Below the pieces are notes generated by a model. That model saw only the letters and a program-made list of their open reading frames with translations, searched no databases and was not told where the DNA came from. Source: Mucilaginibacter lappiensis (GTDB lineage Bacteria; Bacteroidota; Bacteroidia; Sphingobacteriales; Sphingobacteriaceae). From it: a stretch of 64,000 bases of DNA. Location: positions 248,001 to 312,000 of the forward strand of contig NZ_FTMG01000002.1 of assembly GCF_900155965.1 (NCBI RefSeq), written 5' to 3'. Every line of letters begins with the position of its first letter. Within the stretch, counting starts at the first letter, position 1. Below, piece after piece: positions 1-11,023 of this stretch. A program made the position numbers and the translations under genes.

Positions 1-1
1 C

Positions 2-877
2 AGTGCTAATATGGCGGTTGCAACAGCCTACATTACCGATATAACGCCTGAAGATAAACGCGCAGCCCGGTTCGGTGTTTTCAACGCGATGTTCGGTATT
101 GGGTTTATTATCGGTCCGGTTTTGGGCGGTTTACTGGGCGATTATTGGCTTCGGCTTCCGTTCATTGTTGCTGCCGGTCTTAATGCCTGTAATATGCTGT
201 TGGCCTTATTTGCGCTGCCAGAGTCGCGCAAACCCCAGGGCGGGAAGATTGATCTGGCAGCGCTGAATCCAATACGGCCAATGAAATGGGCTTTTTCGAT
301 GAGCGGACTAACGCCATTGATTTTAATCTTTTTCATTTTCAGCTTTTCGGGTGAAGTATACGGAACTTGCTGGGCCCTGTGGGGTGCCGACACTTTTAGG
401 TGGGACGGATTATGGATTGGCCTTTCGCTGGGTACTTTCGGTGTTTGCCAGGCACTCGTGCAGGCTTTTCTTACCGGGCCTGCAGTGAAGCTTATGGGCG
501 AGCGCCCAACTATATTTGTTGGTCTTGCCTGCGCTGCCCTTGCCTTGGTGGTGATGGCTTTGGCTAAACAAAGCTGGATTGTTTTTGCCATAATGCCGGT
601 CTTCGCGCTTGGCGGCATCGGTACACCCGCGCTACAGTCTCTGGCTACAAAGCAGGTCGGAAAAGGACAGCAAGGACAATTTCAGGGAGTGCTGGCCTCT
701 GTAATTAGCCTGTCAGCCATCATAGGTCCGCTGGTTTTTTCTTCCATATATTTTCTGGTTCAGAAAGAATGGCCCGGCGCTATCTGGCTTTCCGACATCC
801 TTGTTTACATGATTATAGTACCCGTAGTGCTTAACCTGCGATTGAAGAAAGAAGAGCCTGATTTCATCAATGGATAA
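2..877 (+). CDS. MFS efflux transporter, TetA-like (5' truncated by window edge)
   Basis: The C-terminal ~290 residues of a major facilitator superfamily pump. The frame is open to the left edge, so the real start lies outside the window. The motif AYITDITP followed by FGVFNAMFGIGFIIGPVLGG is typical of the TetA/TCR-type drug:H+ antiporter group (motif at the TM4-TM5 region), and about seven further hydrophobic segments follow. It probably exports small molecules through the inner membrane; tetracycline specificity cannot be read from sequence. It ends in a strong hairpin shared with the convergent ankyrin gene. Confidence 0.85.
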   Translation, partial: SANMAVATAYITDITPEDKRAARFGVFNAMFGIGFIIGPVLGGLLGDYWLRLPFIVAAGLNACNMLLALFALPESRKPQGGKIDLAALNPIRPMKWAFSMSGLTPLILIFFIFSFSGEVYGTCWALWGADTFRWDGLWIGLSLGTFGVCQALVQAFLTGPAVKLMGERPTIFVGLACAALALVVMALAKQSWIVFAIMPVFALGGIGTPALQSLATKQVGKGQQGQFQGVLASVISLSAIIGPLVFSSIYFLVQKEWPGAIWLSDILVYMIIVPVVLNLRLKKEEPDFING

Positions 878-891
878 TGTCCCCATCAAAT

Positions 892-926
892 AAAAGCCCC
901 TCAGAGAAATCTGAGGAGCTTTTATT
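892..926. terminator. bidirectional terminator between convergent genes
   Basis: Hairpin AAAAGCcCCTCAG / CTGAGGaGCTTTT with a 6-nt loop, flanked by A-rich sequence on the left and T-rich on the right, so it can serve both the MFS gene and the ankyrin gene. Confidence 0.8.
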
Positions 927-966
927 TTTGAAGCAAGATGCTTCATTTCAGCATGCTTTTTAAAGG

Positions 967-1524
967 TTATTTAGTTTCATTAGCTGATGCAGCACTGGTG
1001 TTATTTAACAAAGTGGCTATTTCGGTATTGTTTAAACCCTGAGCATAGTCAATAGCAGTTTTATGTTGTTTGTCTGTAATATCCGGTCTGGCACCATGTA
1101 ACAATAAGGTATTTACTATTTCTTTGTTACCATTGTTTACGGCAGTGATCAAAGCGGTGGTACCCATTTTGTTTTTAGCATCAATTTTAGGGAAGTGACA
1201 TAATATGTAACAAACACTTTCGGCATTTCCATTTTTGCAGGCCAGGATAAGCGCGGTATTTCCCAGTTTATCCTGGAAATCAACATCTACATCATTCATT
1301 TGCAGGATTAACTTTACAATGCGGGGCTGCTCGTTTTTAACAGCATTGATAATGGGTGTATTGCCTTCTGCATCTTTGGCATTTATATTGACACCGCCGC
1401 GGCTCAATAAAAATTTCACTCCGGGTGCGTCATTCTCCTGGATCGCTGTAAAAATGTTTTGTGCAAAAATTGGTAGCGACAATAGCAACGTTAATGCTAA
1501 CAGCATCATTTTCTTTTTCATCAT
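967..1524 (-). CDS. secreted ankyrin-repeat protein
   Basis: A 185-residue protein with a Sec signal peptide (MMKKKMMLLALTLLLSLPIFAQ) and about four ankyrin repeats between residues ~30 and 175. Repeat signatures include DAEGNTPIINAV, DKLGNTALILACKNG and KMGTTALITAVNNGN. Ankyrin repeats bind proteins; the partner is unknown. The signal peptide places it in the periplasm. It stands alone, with 430 bp of apparently non-coding sequence upstream. Confidence 0.85.
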   Translation of the reverse strand: MMKKKMMLLALTLLLSLPIFAQNIFTAIQENDAPGVKFLLSRGGVNINAKDAEGNTPIINAVKNEQPRIVKLILQMNDVDVDFQDKLGNTALILACKNGNAESVCYILCHFPKIDAKNKMGTTALITAVNNGNKEIVNTLLLHGARPDITDKQHKTAIDYAQGLNNTEIATLLNNTSAASANETK

Positions 1525-1955
1525 ATCTTGTTTGGTGGCTTTTTCGCCGCTTTTAATAATGAGCGCATAAACGCAAAAAGCAAACCATAGCTACCCTTTA
1601 TGAGGTCTAATAATCAACAACTTATAGTTGTGCGCCGCTGCTTTATAAATATTGCCTCAAAAGAAAAATATGTTGGGTATAACTGCAATCGATGACAATA
1701 GTATATTTTAAGTTGTCTCGCAATAGATTTATTAATAAGCATTTAAGCCTTGGTTCAATCGGGTTTTCTTATTAGATAATGTGCCTTCTTTCTGCAAGTT
1801 TACTTAAGTCGAGCTGTTGGGTTTAGTGCTGTTTAGAATTGGGTATAATTGAGGATTGTTTTACCCGAAGATGTCTCATTTTGTTGGATTTAATCCCCGA
1901 CTAATGAATGAGTAAGGCACGATTTACTTTGGCATGCGTTCAGGATCAGAGTGGG
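1525..1955. other. 431-bp intergenic region, no gene seen
   Basis: AT-rich spacer upstream of the ankyrin gene and downstream of the M23-like gene. I found no convincing small ORF, RNA or clear TAnnTTTG promoter here. The ankyrin promoter should lie in the left part. Confidence 0.5.
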
Positions 1956-3104
1956 TTAATTATCAAAAGCTATTACTGAATTGGGGCCCGGCCGTTCTTG
2001 TGTTATCGACGCTTGAGCCGATTTTACAGGTATCCATAGTTTCTTTCCAAAAGTATTTAAATCTGGGTAGGATCCTAAAAGCTTAAAGTGTTCAAATTCA
2101 AAAGGCAGCCCCTCTGCTCCCAATGGAGAATTTTCGGTAGCTATGTGAAGATGTAAGTGAGGCCCGGTTGTTTGCCCAGTAAAACCTAAAGAAGCTATCA
2201 CCTCCCCTTTTTTTACTTTTTGACCAGGCTTAACTTTTATACTTCCGGGTTTCAAGTGTTCGTAAAATACAAATTGATTGGTTCCGATTTTAATAGAGAT
2301 ATAATTGCCCGTTGCGTTTTCGGGAGATGGAGATTTGTAGCTGGAAATAGTTTCGCTCTCCGGGAAGTCATTTTTAACCGAGGCGATAACGCCGTCGCAA
2401 ACTGCCAGAACATCATTGCCGTAGCCATGCCAGTTTCTAATAGAATCTTCATTATTGGCGGCATATCGGCCATTGTTATCCAGTTTTATAAAATCAATGG
2501 CAAATCGCCCGGGGAGGCGGGCAGTTCCGTTGACGGTATAGAATACACGGCGATGCCCGGTTGACCAGGAGGGTTCATAAATTGCCGCCCATGGTCCACC
2601 ATGTAACGGAGAGCCTATGATCAATGGTGCTTTCGGCAATATTTCTATCAAAGCGCCTTTTACCAAAACGGGTGTTTTTTTATTTCCATTGAACAGATCA
2701 AATCCAAGCTGATGAACTAAATGCATCCCGGTATTGCTGAACGGTAAATTAAACTCCAGGTAAATTACACCAAATGAACCCGGCGGTAGTATCATATTAT
2801 CTTCTTTGGAGGATACCCCAACCCTTCTCATTCGCCCTTTTAAATGAATTTCATCAACGTTGAAAGTAGCGGAAGAATCGGTGGAGTTTAATACTTTAAG
2901 GCTTCTTAGTCTCAGGGAATCCTTTGCGAAATTGGTTATGTAGAGCTCATAGTAAATACCTGGCTTACCATTAATAACCGTTGGTGCCGAAACAAATGGC
3001 ACATGCATATCAACAGTGGTTTGGTATTGTTGGGCATAACTCTTTTCAAAAGTTGATATAAGCCAGAAGATAATACAGAGGGTATACTTAATTTTCGCAG
3101 GCAT
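1956..3104 (-). CDS. M23-family (LytM-like) peptidase domain protein, first zinc ligand changed
   Basis: A 382-residue secreted protein: signal peptide to about residue 24 (ends SYAQ), a beta-sandwich-like N-terminal half, and a peptidase M23 domain at ~180-345. The second motif H-L-H is intact (H316/H318, in GPHLHLH), H283 sits in YEHLKPGS, and VKKGEVIASLGFTGQT is typical of M23. The first motif, normally HxxxD, reads RFAID (R200, D204), so the first zinc-binding His is Arg. It could be a non-catalytic peptidoglycan- or protein-binding relative, or a subfamily with a different metal site. Confidence 0.8.
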   Translation of the reverse strand: MPAKIKYTLCIIFWLISTFEKSYAQQYQTTVDMHVPFVSAPTVINGKPGIYYELYITNFAKDSLRLRSLKVLNSTDSSATFNVDEIHLKGRMRRVGVSSKEDNMILPPGSFGVIYLEFNLPFSNTGMHLVHQLGFDLFNGNKKTPVLVKGALIEILPKAPLIIGSPLHGGPWAAIYEPSWSTGHRRVFYTVNGTARLPGRFAIDFIKLDNNGRYAANNEDSIRNWHGYGNDVLAVCDGVIASVKNDFPESETISSYKSPSPENATGNYISIKIGTNQFVFYEHLKPGSIKVKPGQKVKKGEVIASLGFTGQTTGPHLHLHIATENSPLGAEGLPFEFEHFKLLGSYPDLNTFGKKLWIPVKSAQASITQERPGPNSVIAFDN

Positions 3105-3302
3105 TATGTTGGATGATTTATTGTCGAAACTAAAATTAGCATAATTAAAATGATGTCATCAAGCATTTTCAATAGGTATCCCTGAATATTCAACGTTAGC
3201 TGTATAGGAAATATAAATTGATGATAAATAAATATTGACTGAGGTGCAACGTATTTGATAAAAAGGTGGTCTTATGTAAGAAATAAACCAACGTCAAATC
3301 AC

Positions 3303-4337
3303 ATGAAAACATACTTTTTACTATTTGCACTGGCCTGTACCACAACTGCTGTTATGGCACAAGACGATAGCAGAACGCCATATCTTACCAAATCATTAAG
3401 CAGCGATGCCATTAACCGGGTTGTAGTAAATACCTCTGCCGGTGGTATTTCAGTTAGTGGCAGAAGCGGTGAAGCTCCGAGAGTGGAGGTTTACATCAGA
3501 GGTAATAATGGTCGCGAGCTTTCAAAAGAAGAAATCAAAAAACGCCTGGACGAGGATTATGACCTGGACGTTTCTGTTTCAGGGCATGAGCTACGTGCTA
3601 TTGCTAAAAACAAGCATAATTTTTCTGATTGGAAAAGACAAATGAGCATATCATTTAAAATATATGTTCCTGAACAAACATCCACAGATCTGAGAACCAG
3701 CGGTGGTGGTATCAGCCTGGATAATTTAAAAGGAAATGAAAGCTTTACTACCAGTGGTGGAGGCTTGCAGATAGACAGGCTTAGCGGTATTGTACGTGGT
3801 GAAACCAGTGGCGGAGGTATCAATGTTTCCAATTCTGGAAATGATATTAACCTCGAGACTAGCGGTGGTGGCATTGTTGCTAAAAACTGCACAGGTAAAA
3901 TTAGGTTGGAAACATCAGGTGGTGGTTTGCAGTTGGATAATCTCAACGGAAATATCAACGCCAATACCAGTGGAGGCGGCGTACGCGGCAACAATATAAC
4001 CGGCGAACTAATCACCAGTACATCAGGAGGCGGTATTGATTTAAGGCAAATGGATTGCAGCTTAAACGCATCAACCAGTGCCGGCAGCCTGCATGCACAA
4101 ATGAAACGGGTTGGTAAATATTTAAAACTGGATGTAAGTTCAGGCAATATTGATCTGGAGCTGCCATTGAAGCAAGGGCTTAATCTTGACCTGAGGGCCG
4201 ACCGGATTAATCCTGAAAAAATAAGTGGTTTTAACGGTCAATGGGAAAAAGACCATGTACGCGGAACTGTAAATGGAGGTGGTGTCCTCGTTAATGCTGA
4301 TGCCTCAAGTGGAAGTGTGAATGTGAAGTTTAATTAG
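3303..4337 (+). CDS. DUF4097-like beta-solenoid surface/periplasmic protein
   Basis: I chose the ATG at 3303 because it gives a clean signal peptide (MKTYFLLFALACTTTAVMAQ); an upstream start at 3255 would add 16 residues with no export logic. The middle of the protein carries about seven TSGGG(I/L/V) motifs spaced 17-21 residues apart, which predicts a right-handed beta-helix or auto-adhesin fold as in DUF4097/head-GIN families. The last repeat degenerates to TSAGS. Function unknown; proteins of this type often accompany anti-sigma or envelope-stress genes, but none is adjacent here. Confidence 0.75.
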   Translation: MKTYFLLFALACTTTAVMAQDDSRTPYLTKSLSSDAINRVVVNTSAGGISVSGRSGEAPRVEVYIRGNNGRELSKEEIKKRLDEDYDLDVSVSGHELRAIAKNKHNFSDWKRQMSISFKIYVPEQTSTDLRTSGGGISLDNLKGNESFTTSGGGLQIDRLSGIVRGETSGGGINVSNSGNDINLETSGGGIVAKNCTGKIRLETSGGGLQLDNLNGNINANTSGGGVRGNNITGELITSTSGGGIDLRQMDCSLNASTSAGSLHAQMKRVGKYLKLDVSSGNIDLELPLKQGLNLDLRADRINPEKISGFNGQWEKDHVRGTVNGGGVLVNADASSGSVNVKFN

Positions 4338-4360
4338 TATATATTAAATAATAACACAAC

Positions 4361-4397
4361 AAAGGCGACTCCTGAATTTCAGGAGTCGCCTTTGCTA
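4361..4397 (+). terminator. terminator after the TSGGG-repeat gene
   Basis: Perfect 15-bp stem starting AAAGGCGACTCCTGA, short loop, closing at GGAGTCGCCTTT. The downstream T-run is weak. Confidence 0.75.
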
Positions 4398-4589
4398 TTT
4401 AAAGAAAGAAAAATCGAATTTCAATTTATTATGTAGCTATTTTAAGCAGAGTAAAAAGGCACATTAAATTTTAAACAACACATTATTAGCTTTTTATATA
4501 TTATAATATTTATGTGGTTAAACCAAATATTATAATCGCCGTCATACTCCCGATTATAAAACAAATATTAACCTTATAAACACAATTTT

Positions 4590-5234
4590 ATGTTCAAAAA
4601 GCTACTCCTGGTAGTATTATCAGTTATTGCCTTGCAAACAGTTAAAGCACAAACCGAAAAGGGGAATCAACTCTTAGGTGCAACATTTGGGGTATCATTT
4701 ACCAATTCTAACACCCGATCGGTTGATCTGGATAATAATATAAGCGATAATTCTAAGGGCAAGTTAACATCGTACTCCATTTCGCCCAGCTACAGCTATT
4801 TTATTGCAGATAAATTGGACATTGGTGCATCAGTAGGATATCAATATTCTAACCAGAAGTATGATCCATCCTATGGTGCACAGACCCAACAGCAAAGCAA
4901 AAGTTTTTCGGCCTCTGTATTTTTAAGGAAATACTTTTTATTTGATAATAAGATAGGGATACGCACAGGGCCGTACGTGGGTTATCAAAAGCAGAAACTA
5001 CGGTACGTTTATACCAGCAATGAAAGCAACTATAATAGTGATAGTTATGGCGGAGGCGTAAACCTAGATTTTGTTTACTTTCCTTCTAAAAACATAGGAC
5101 TTGCAGCTGGTTTAGCTAATTTAAGCTATCAGCATCAAAAATTTACTGGTAACAGCCAGGGCAATGCAAACACCTTTAATTTAAATTTTGTAAACTCTTT
5201 TATTCTGTCTGCTTATTACGCATTCGGAAAATAA
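4590..5234 (+). CDS. outer-membrane beta-barrel protein (OmpA/porin-family like)
   Basis: A 214-residue protein with signal peptide (cleavage after VKAQ, ~residue 21) followed by alternating hydrophobic/polar strands (SISPSYSYFIADKLDIGASV, KIGIRTGPYVGYQ, FILSAYYAFGK), the pattern of an eight-stranded beta-barrel of the outer membrane protein beta-barrel domain family. The C-terminus YYAFGK is near the usual aromatic end. No enzymatic motif is visible; role unknown. Confidence 0.75.
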   Translation: MFKKLLLVVLSVIALQTVKAQTEKGNQLLGATFGVSFTNSNTRSVDLDNNISDNSKGKLTSYSISPSYSYFIADKLDIGASVGYQYSNQKYDPSYGAQTQQQSKSFSASVFLRKYFLFDNKIGIRTGPYVGYQKQKLRYVYTSNESNYNSDSYGGGVNLDFVYFPSKNIGLAAGLANLSYQHQKFTGNSQGNANTFNLNFVNSFILSAYYAFGK

Positions 5235-5261
5235 TTAAATCCTACAACCAAACCACAATGA

Positions 5262-5296
5262 GGCCTTGGATCGATATGATTTAAGGCTTTTTTGTT
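5262..5296 (+). terminator. terminator after the barrel gene
   Basis: GCCTT / AAGGC stem with a 15-nt loop, followed by a run of seven T. Confidence 0.6.
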
Positions 5297-5489
5297 TTCG
5301 GATGGCGAAAAGGGCATAAAATTATTTATAAAAAACCGAGTAAAAACGATGTTTATTTTAGTTAATTAATTGAAAATGAGATAAATATTAAATAAAATAT
5401 TTATATTTTAAATAAATAAATATGACGCTGCTTATAGGATGATAAACTTTGTTGCTAACCAATTAATCAAAGCCGGTTTTTAATTCTAA

Positions 5490-7595
<2,106 letters not shown>

Positions 7596-7645
7596 AAAGG
7601 ATGAGTGCAGAGAGATAGGTGATTGAAATATATTAGTTTAAGGGG

Positions 7646-7672
7646 AACCCGCTATGGATAGCGGGTTTTTTT
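7646..7672 (+). terminator. terminator after GH97
   Basis: Perfect 10-bp stem AACCCGCTAT / ATAGCGGGTT with a 2-nt centre and seven T. It also argues against any start of the next gene before this point. Confidence 0.9.
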
Positions 7673-7751
7673 GTGCGGGGTTCATCATATGTGGGGACGC
7701 CCAATTTTTGCTGCGCAGCTTTTTTCCTATCTTGCATTTTTTGAAAACCAA

Positions 7752-9272
7752 ATGAAGAGACTATTCTTATTAACGTTATTGAGCCTTTTTGCGGCTACTT
7801 TAACATTTGCGCAGCAACCGGACTTTATTCAAAACAAACTCGATGCCTATATTAAACAAGGCTTAAAAGACTGGAACCTTCCGGGTTTGGCCATAGCCAT
7901 TGTAAAAGATGGTAAAACCGTGATCATGAAAGGCTATGGTGTGAGGGACATTAAAACCAATGAACCAGTTGACGAAAACACCCTATTTATGATAGCTAGT
8001 AACAGCAAGCTGTTTACCGGTACGGCATTAGCGCAGTTAGATGTGGATAAAAAACTGTCGCTTGATGACAAGATCACCAAATATTTTCCGGGTTACTCGG
8101 TGTATGACCCCTCTACCACGCCCTTGTTGACTATTAAAGATTTGTTGGGGCACCATTTAGGTACTAAAACTTTCCAGGGCGATTTTACCTTTTGGAATAC
8201 TACCCTGTCCCGCCAGGAAATTATGAACCGGATGAAACTCCTGAAACCATCGATGGAATTCAGGCAGAGCTTTGGCTATTGCAATAGCTGCTTTTTAACC
8301 GCGGGTCAGGTGATACAACAGGTTACCGGTAAACCATGGGAAACCTATATTCAGGATAGCATCTTAACCCCACTGGGCATGAGCAATACCTATCCGCTAA
8401 CCCTGGGTATAGCGGCGCGCAAAGATGTTTCCAAACCATATACCAATGCTTTTACAGGCCAGATGGTTGAATTACCCTATGACCAGGTGGATAACCTGGC
8501 ACCGGCAGGCAGCATCGTGAGTAACGTAAAGGATGTGGCTAAATGGCTCACCATGCAATTGGATAGCGGCAAATATGAAGGTAAACAGATCATTGCCTGG
8601 AAAGCCCTTCAAAAAACCCGCGACGAAAATACCATTGTGAGCAGCAGGGCATCTGCAGTTTATCCTATGCACTTTAGGGGTTATGGCCTGGGTGTATTTG
8701 AGGCCGATTATAATGGCAAACAGATTTTCTGGCATACCGGCGGTGCAAACGGTTTTGTAACCAATACCTGTTTTGTGCCCGAAGAGAAACTGGCCATCAC
8801 CATTTTAACCAATAACGATAACCAAAGCTTTTTTGAAGCCCTGCGTTACCAGATCCTGGATGCCTACCTGGGCGTTCCTTATATCGACCGCAGCCAGGCT
8901 ATGTTAAAATACTTTAACCCCGATCAAAAGGAAACGGTAAAGAAAACCGATGATATGCTGGCGCGTGTAAAAGGGAAAGCGCCGGAACTTTCGCTTGCTG
9001 CTTACGCTGGCAAATATCAAAACCCGCTTTACGGGCAAATGGATATTTCGGTCAGTAAAAAAGACCTGTTGATTAAATTCAGCAATCATCAATACCTTAC
9101 CGCTTCGCTAAAATATATGGATAATGGCGAATGGGTATTGGCATACAACAATCTTGCATTTGGTATTTTCCCGCTCAAGTTTAAAATAGACGGCAATAAA
9201 GTAGTATCTACAGAAATTAAAGTGAACGATGGATTGGAATATGATCCTTATTTGTTCACGAAAGAGAATTAA
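7752..9272 (+). CDS. serine hydrolase, class C beta-lactamase/D-aminopeptidase family
   Basis: The start at ATG 7752 gives a standard signal peptide (MKRLFLLTLLSLFAATLTFA); the open frame begins earlier, inside the preceding terminator. The 506-residue product has the penicillin-binding-protein-like motifs: S83-N-S-K86 (SxxK nucleophile), Y-C-N in FGYCNSCF (YxN) and HTGG (third box). A C-terminal ~100-residue domain (DUF3471-like) follows the catalytic part. Members include esterases, peptidases and beta-lactamases, so the substrate is open; acting in the periplasm is likely. Confidence 0.88.
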   Translation: MKRLFLLTLLSLFAATLTFAQQPDFIQNKLDAYIKQGLKDWNLPGLAIAIVKDGKTVIMKGYGVRDIKTNEPVDENTLFMIASNSKLFTGTALAQLDVDKKLSLDDKITKYFPGYSVYDPSTTPLLTIKDLLGHHLGTKTFQGDFTFWNTTLSRQEIMNRMKLLKPSMEFRQSFGYCNSCFLTAGQVIQQVTGKPWETYIQDSILTPLGMSNTYPLTLGIAARKDVSKPYTNAFTGQMVELPYDQVDNLAPAGSIVSNVKDVAKWLTMQLDSGKYEGKQIIAWKALQKTRDENTIVSSRASAVYPMHFRGYGLGVFEADYNGKQIFWHTGGANGFVTNTCFVPEEKLAITILTNNDNQSFFEALRYQILDAYLGVPYIDRSQAMLKYFNPDQKETVKKTDDMLARVKGKAPELSLAAYAGKYQNPLYGQMDISVSKKDLLIKFSNHQYLTASLKYMDNGEWVLAYNNLAFGIFPLKFKIDGNKVVSTEIKVNDGLEYDPYLFTKEN

Positions 9273-9290
9273 CCAGATAAGATATCATAG

Positions 9291-9327
9291 AAAGGCCGTT
9301 GCAGATTTCCTGTATCGGCCTTTTTTA
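9291..9327. terminator. bidirectional terminator between convergent genes
   Basis: AAAGGCCG / CGGCCTTT stem followed by T6; lies between the serine hydrolase (+) and the lipoprotein gene (-). Confidence 0.75.
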
Positions 9328-9335
9328 TAAATGGA

Positions 9336-9977
9336 TTATTCTATTTTTGACTTCTCCGGTTTACTGATAAATCCTGCCTTATACAATGCTCGGTTAACAT
9401 CACCGGCTGATACATTTTCTACCGGAAATACGACCCTGTCATTACCTAACCAAACCTGTTGAGCGGATGTCAGATCAACCAGGTAGTAAAGAATTGAATA
9501 GCTGGGATTGCTTCCCGTCACCGTATTATTAGAATCATGAATGATTGCTCTGTGGGTATTTAAACTAATGATCAAAACAGCTTCAGCCCCGCTATTCCGG
9601 AGCCGGTTCAGATAATCGGCATAGGAAATATTTTCATGTATTTTAAACACATCTGCAGATTTAATGATGCTTGTTTCCGACGAGGATAACTTGCCGGCAA
9701 ACTTATCTTCCAATACTGTTCGCTCCGGCATGTCTTTCAAATTATTAAAAACCGGATTCACGATACTATCGAATGATTGTTTACTGAAATCACGGAGCTC
9801 ATCATGTGTGTCAATAACTGTGAGGGCTATTTTTTTATAAGGATGATCCGCCTGGATTGGGGTAACGGTTTTAAGCGTTGTACCGCAACTGCTGCCTAAA
9901 GAAATGGTCAATAACAAGGCGAAATATTTTACTGCGCCAGGGATGCGAAAAGTTGGAGGAGATTTGAATAAGGTCAT
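9336..9977 (-). CDS. putative lipoprotein of unknown function
   Basis: A 213-residue protein with an N-terminal hydrophobic stretch ending LGSSC, a relaxed lipobox, so probably membrane-anchored through a Cys near residue 31. The body contains alternating alpha/beta segments, including GAEAVLIISLNTH and YYLVDLTSAQQVWLGN; the latter resembles the strand near the C-terminus of LpoB/CsgG-type periplasmic lipoproteins, but the similarity is too weak to assign. I do not recognise the family. It follows, on the same strand, an unrelated barrel gene on its right. Confidence 0.65.
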   Translation of the reverse strand: MTLFKSPPTFRIPGAVKYFALLLTISLGSSCGTTLKTVTPIQADHPYKKIALTVIDTHDELRDFSKQSFDSIVNPVFNNLKDMPERTVLEDKFAGKLSSSETSIIKSADVFKIHENISYADYLNRLRNSGAEAVLIISLNTHRAIIHDSNNTVTGSNPSYSILYYLVDLTSAQQVWLGNDRVVFPVENVSAGDVNRALYKAGFISKPEKSKIE

Positions 9978-10073
9978 ATAACTTATATTAGATGCCTAAT
10001 AGGAGTTATAAATAGTAAAATGGTTTAAATGCTTGGATAAATATAACCGAAAAAGTACAAAAAACGCTATTTC

Positions 10074-10964
10074 TTAAAAAGAGAGCCCTACCCCTCCCTG
10101 CACCCTAAATCCGCTATTTACAACCTCGTTTAACTGGGTTTTATCAACCTGACCATTATTAAGATAAAGCTCATCGGTGCCATTGCCGGTTTGCCAGTTG
10201 AAGTATCCGGCCCCGGCATGTATGCTGAGGTTGCGATAGATGGTATATACAAATTGCCCGCCGGCATCAACCCCATAACCATCGGCATGGTGACGATAGC
10301 TGACCGGGTGCTGAAAAGTTTGGATCAGATTCCAGTTGGCCTTGCTGTTATAAGTAACCTGGTTATAGGTAACATCGGCAGCGAATTTTAAATTTTTGAT
10401 GATGCGTACAGAGGATGTTACTTTTAAAAAGGCCCCTTTCCAGTTGGGTTGGTAAGTACTGTTCAGATCGGGAAAATTACCGGTGCGATCCAGTAAATGT
10501 AACGACTGTTTGCTCATCGTATACCCTACGTAAGGTATCAGGCTAAAACGCTCGTTATTGATCAGTATAAAACCGGCCCCGGCGTTCCAAAGGGAAGTGT
10601 TGCCTTCATCGCCATTAAATGTTTCGTGATAAGTAGGATTGGTTCGATTATCGGCCCCATAATCAGTATCGGTTACAGATCCCGATGATATAGATTGCCG
10701 GTTGTAGCTAGCGTATAGGGAAAATCGTTTCCATACATTCCATTGTACATTGGTGGCTATGTTTTGCCCTCCCAGATGTTGCCATTTAAGTTCCGAATAA
10801 ATATTAGGGTTTTGACCATTCAGATTACCGGCTATTGACCAGTGAAAATTTTGCTGCTGATAACCTGTGGATAAGGATACCTGCAGTTTTTTTTCGATAG
10901 ACTGAGCATACAAAGACGATATGCCGTTAACAAATACAAAGCAAAAACCTATAAATTTTTTCAT
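10074..10964 (-). CDS. outer-membrane beta-barrel protein
   Basis: A 296-residue protein with signal peptide (cleavage after LYAQ, ~residue 21). Amphipathic strands run through the whole length (e.g. FSLIPYVGYTMSKQSL, LKFAADVTYNQVTYNS, LSIHAGAGYFNWQTG), and it ends GGVGLSF with the C-terminal Phe expected for BAM-dependent insertion. Length fits about 12 strands. Function unknown. Confidence 0.75.
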   Translation of the reverse strand: MKKFIGFCFVFVNGISSLYAQSIEKKLQVSLSTGYQQQNFHWSIAGNLNGQNPNIYSELKWQHLGGQNIATNVQWNVWKRFSLYASYNRQSISSGSVTDTDYGADNRTNPTYHETFNGDEGNTSLWNAGAGFILINNERFSLIPYVGYTMSKQSLHLLDRTGNFPDLNSTYQPNWKGAFLKVTSSVRIIKNLKFAADVTYNQVTYNSKANWNLIQTFQHPVSYRHHADGYGVDAGGQFVYTIYRNLSIHAGAGYFNWQTGNGTDELYLNNGQVDKTQLNEVVNSGFRVQGGVGLSF

Positions 10965-10974
10965 CAGGTATATA

Positions 10975-11006
10975 AAAAAGCCTGCCTCTTGGGGTAAGGC
11001 AGGCTA
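10975..11006 (-). terminator. terminator of the beta-glucanase operon
   Basis: On the minus strand AGCCTGCCTTACCCCAAGAG pairs with the following GGCAGGCT and is followed by T6. It lies 18 bp past the stop of the last GH16 gene. Confidence 0.85.
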
Positions 11007-11023
11007 AATATAAGGATTTGGGT

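Noticed and set aside
1896..1903. CGACTAA at this point, like the ECF -10 box
   Set aside because: No TTGTAAGG-like box 15 bp upstream and no plus-strand gene follows; coincidence.
3557..4147. 196-residue minus-strand ORF rich in PPPLV repeats
   Set aside because: Shadow of the TSGGG repeats on the opposite strand.
7671..7751. N-terminal extension of the serine hydrolase
   Set aside because: It starts inside the GH97 terminator; ATG 7752 gives a proper signal peptide.
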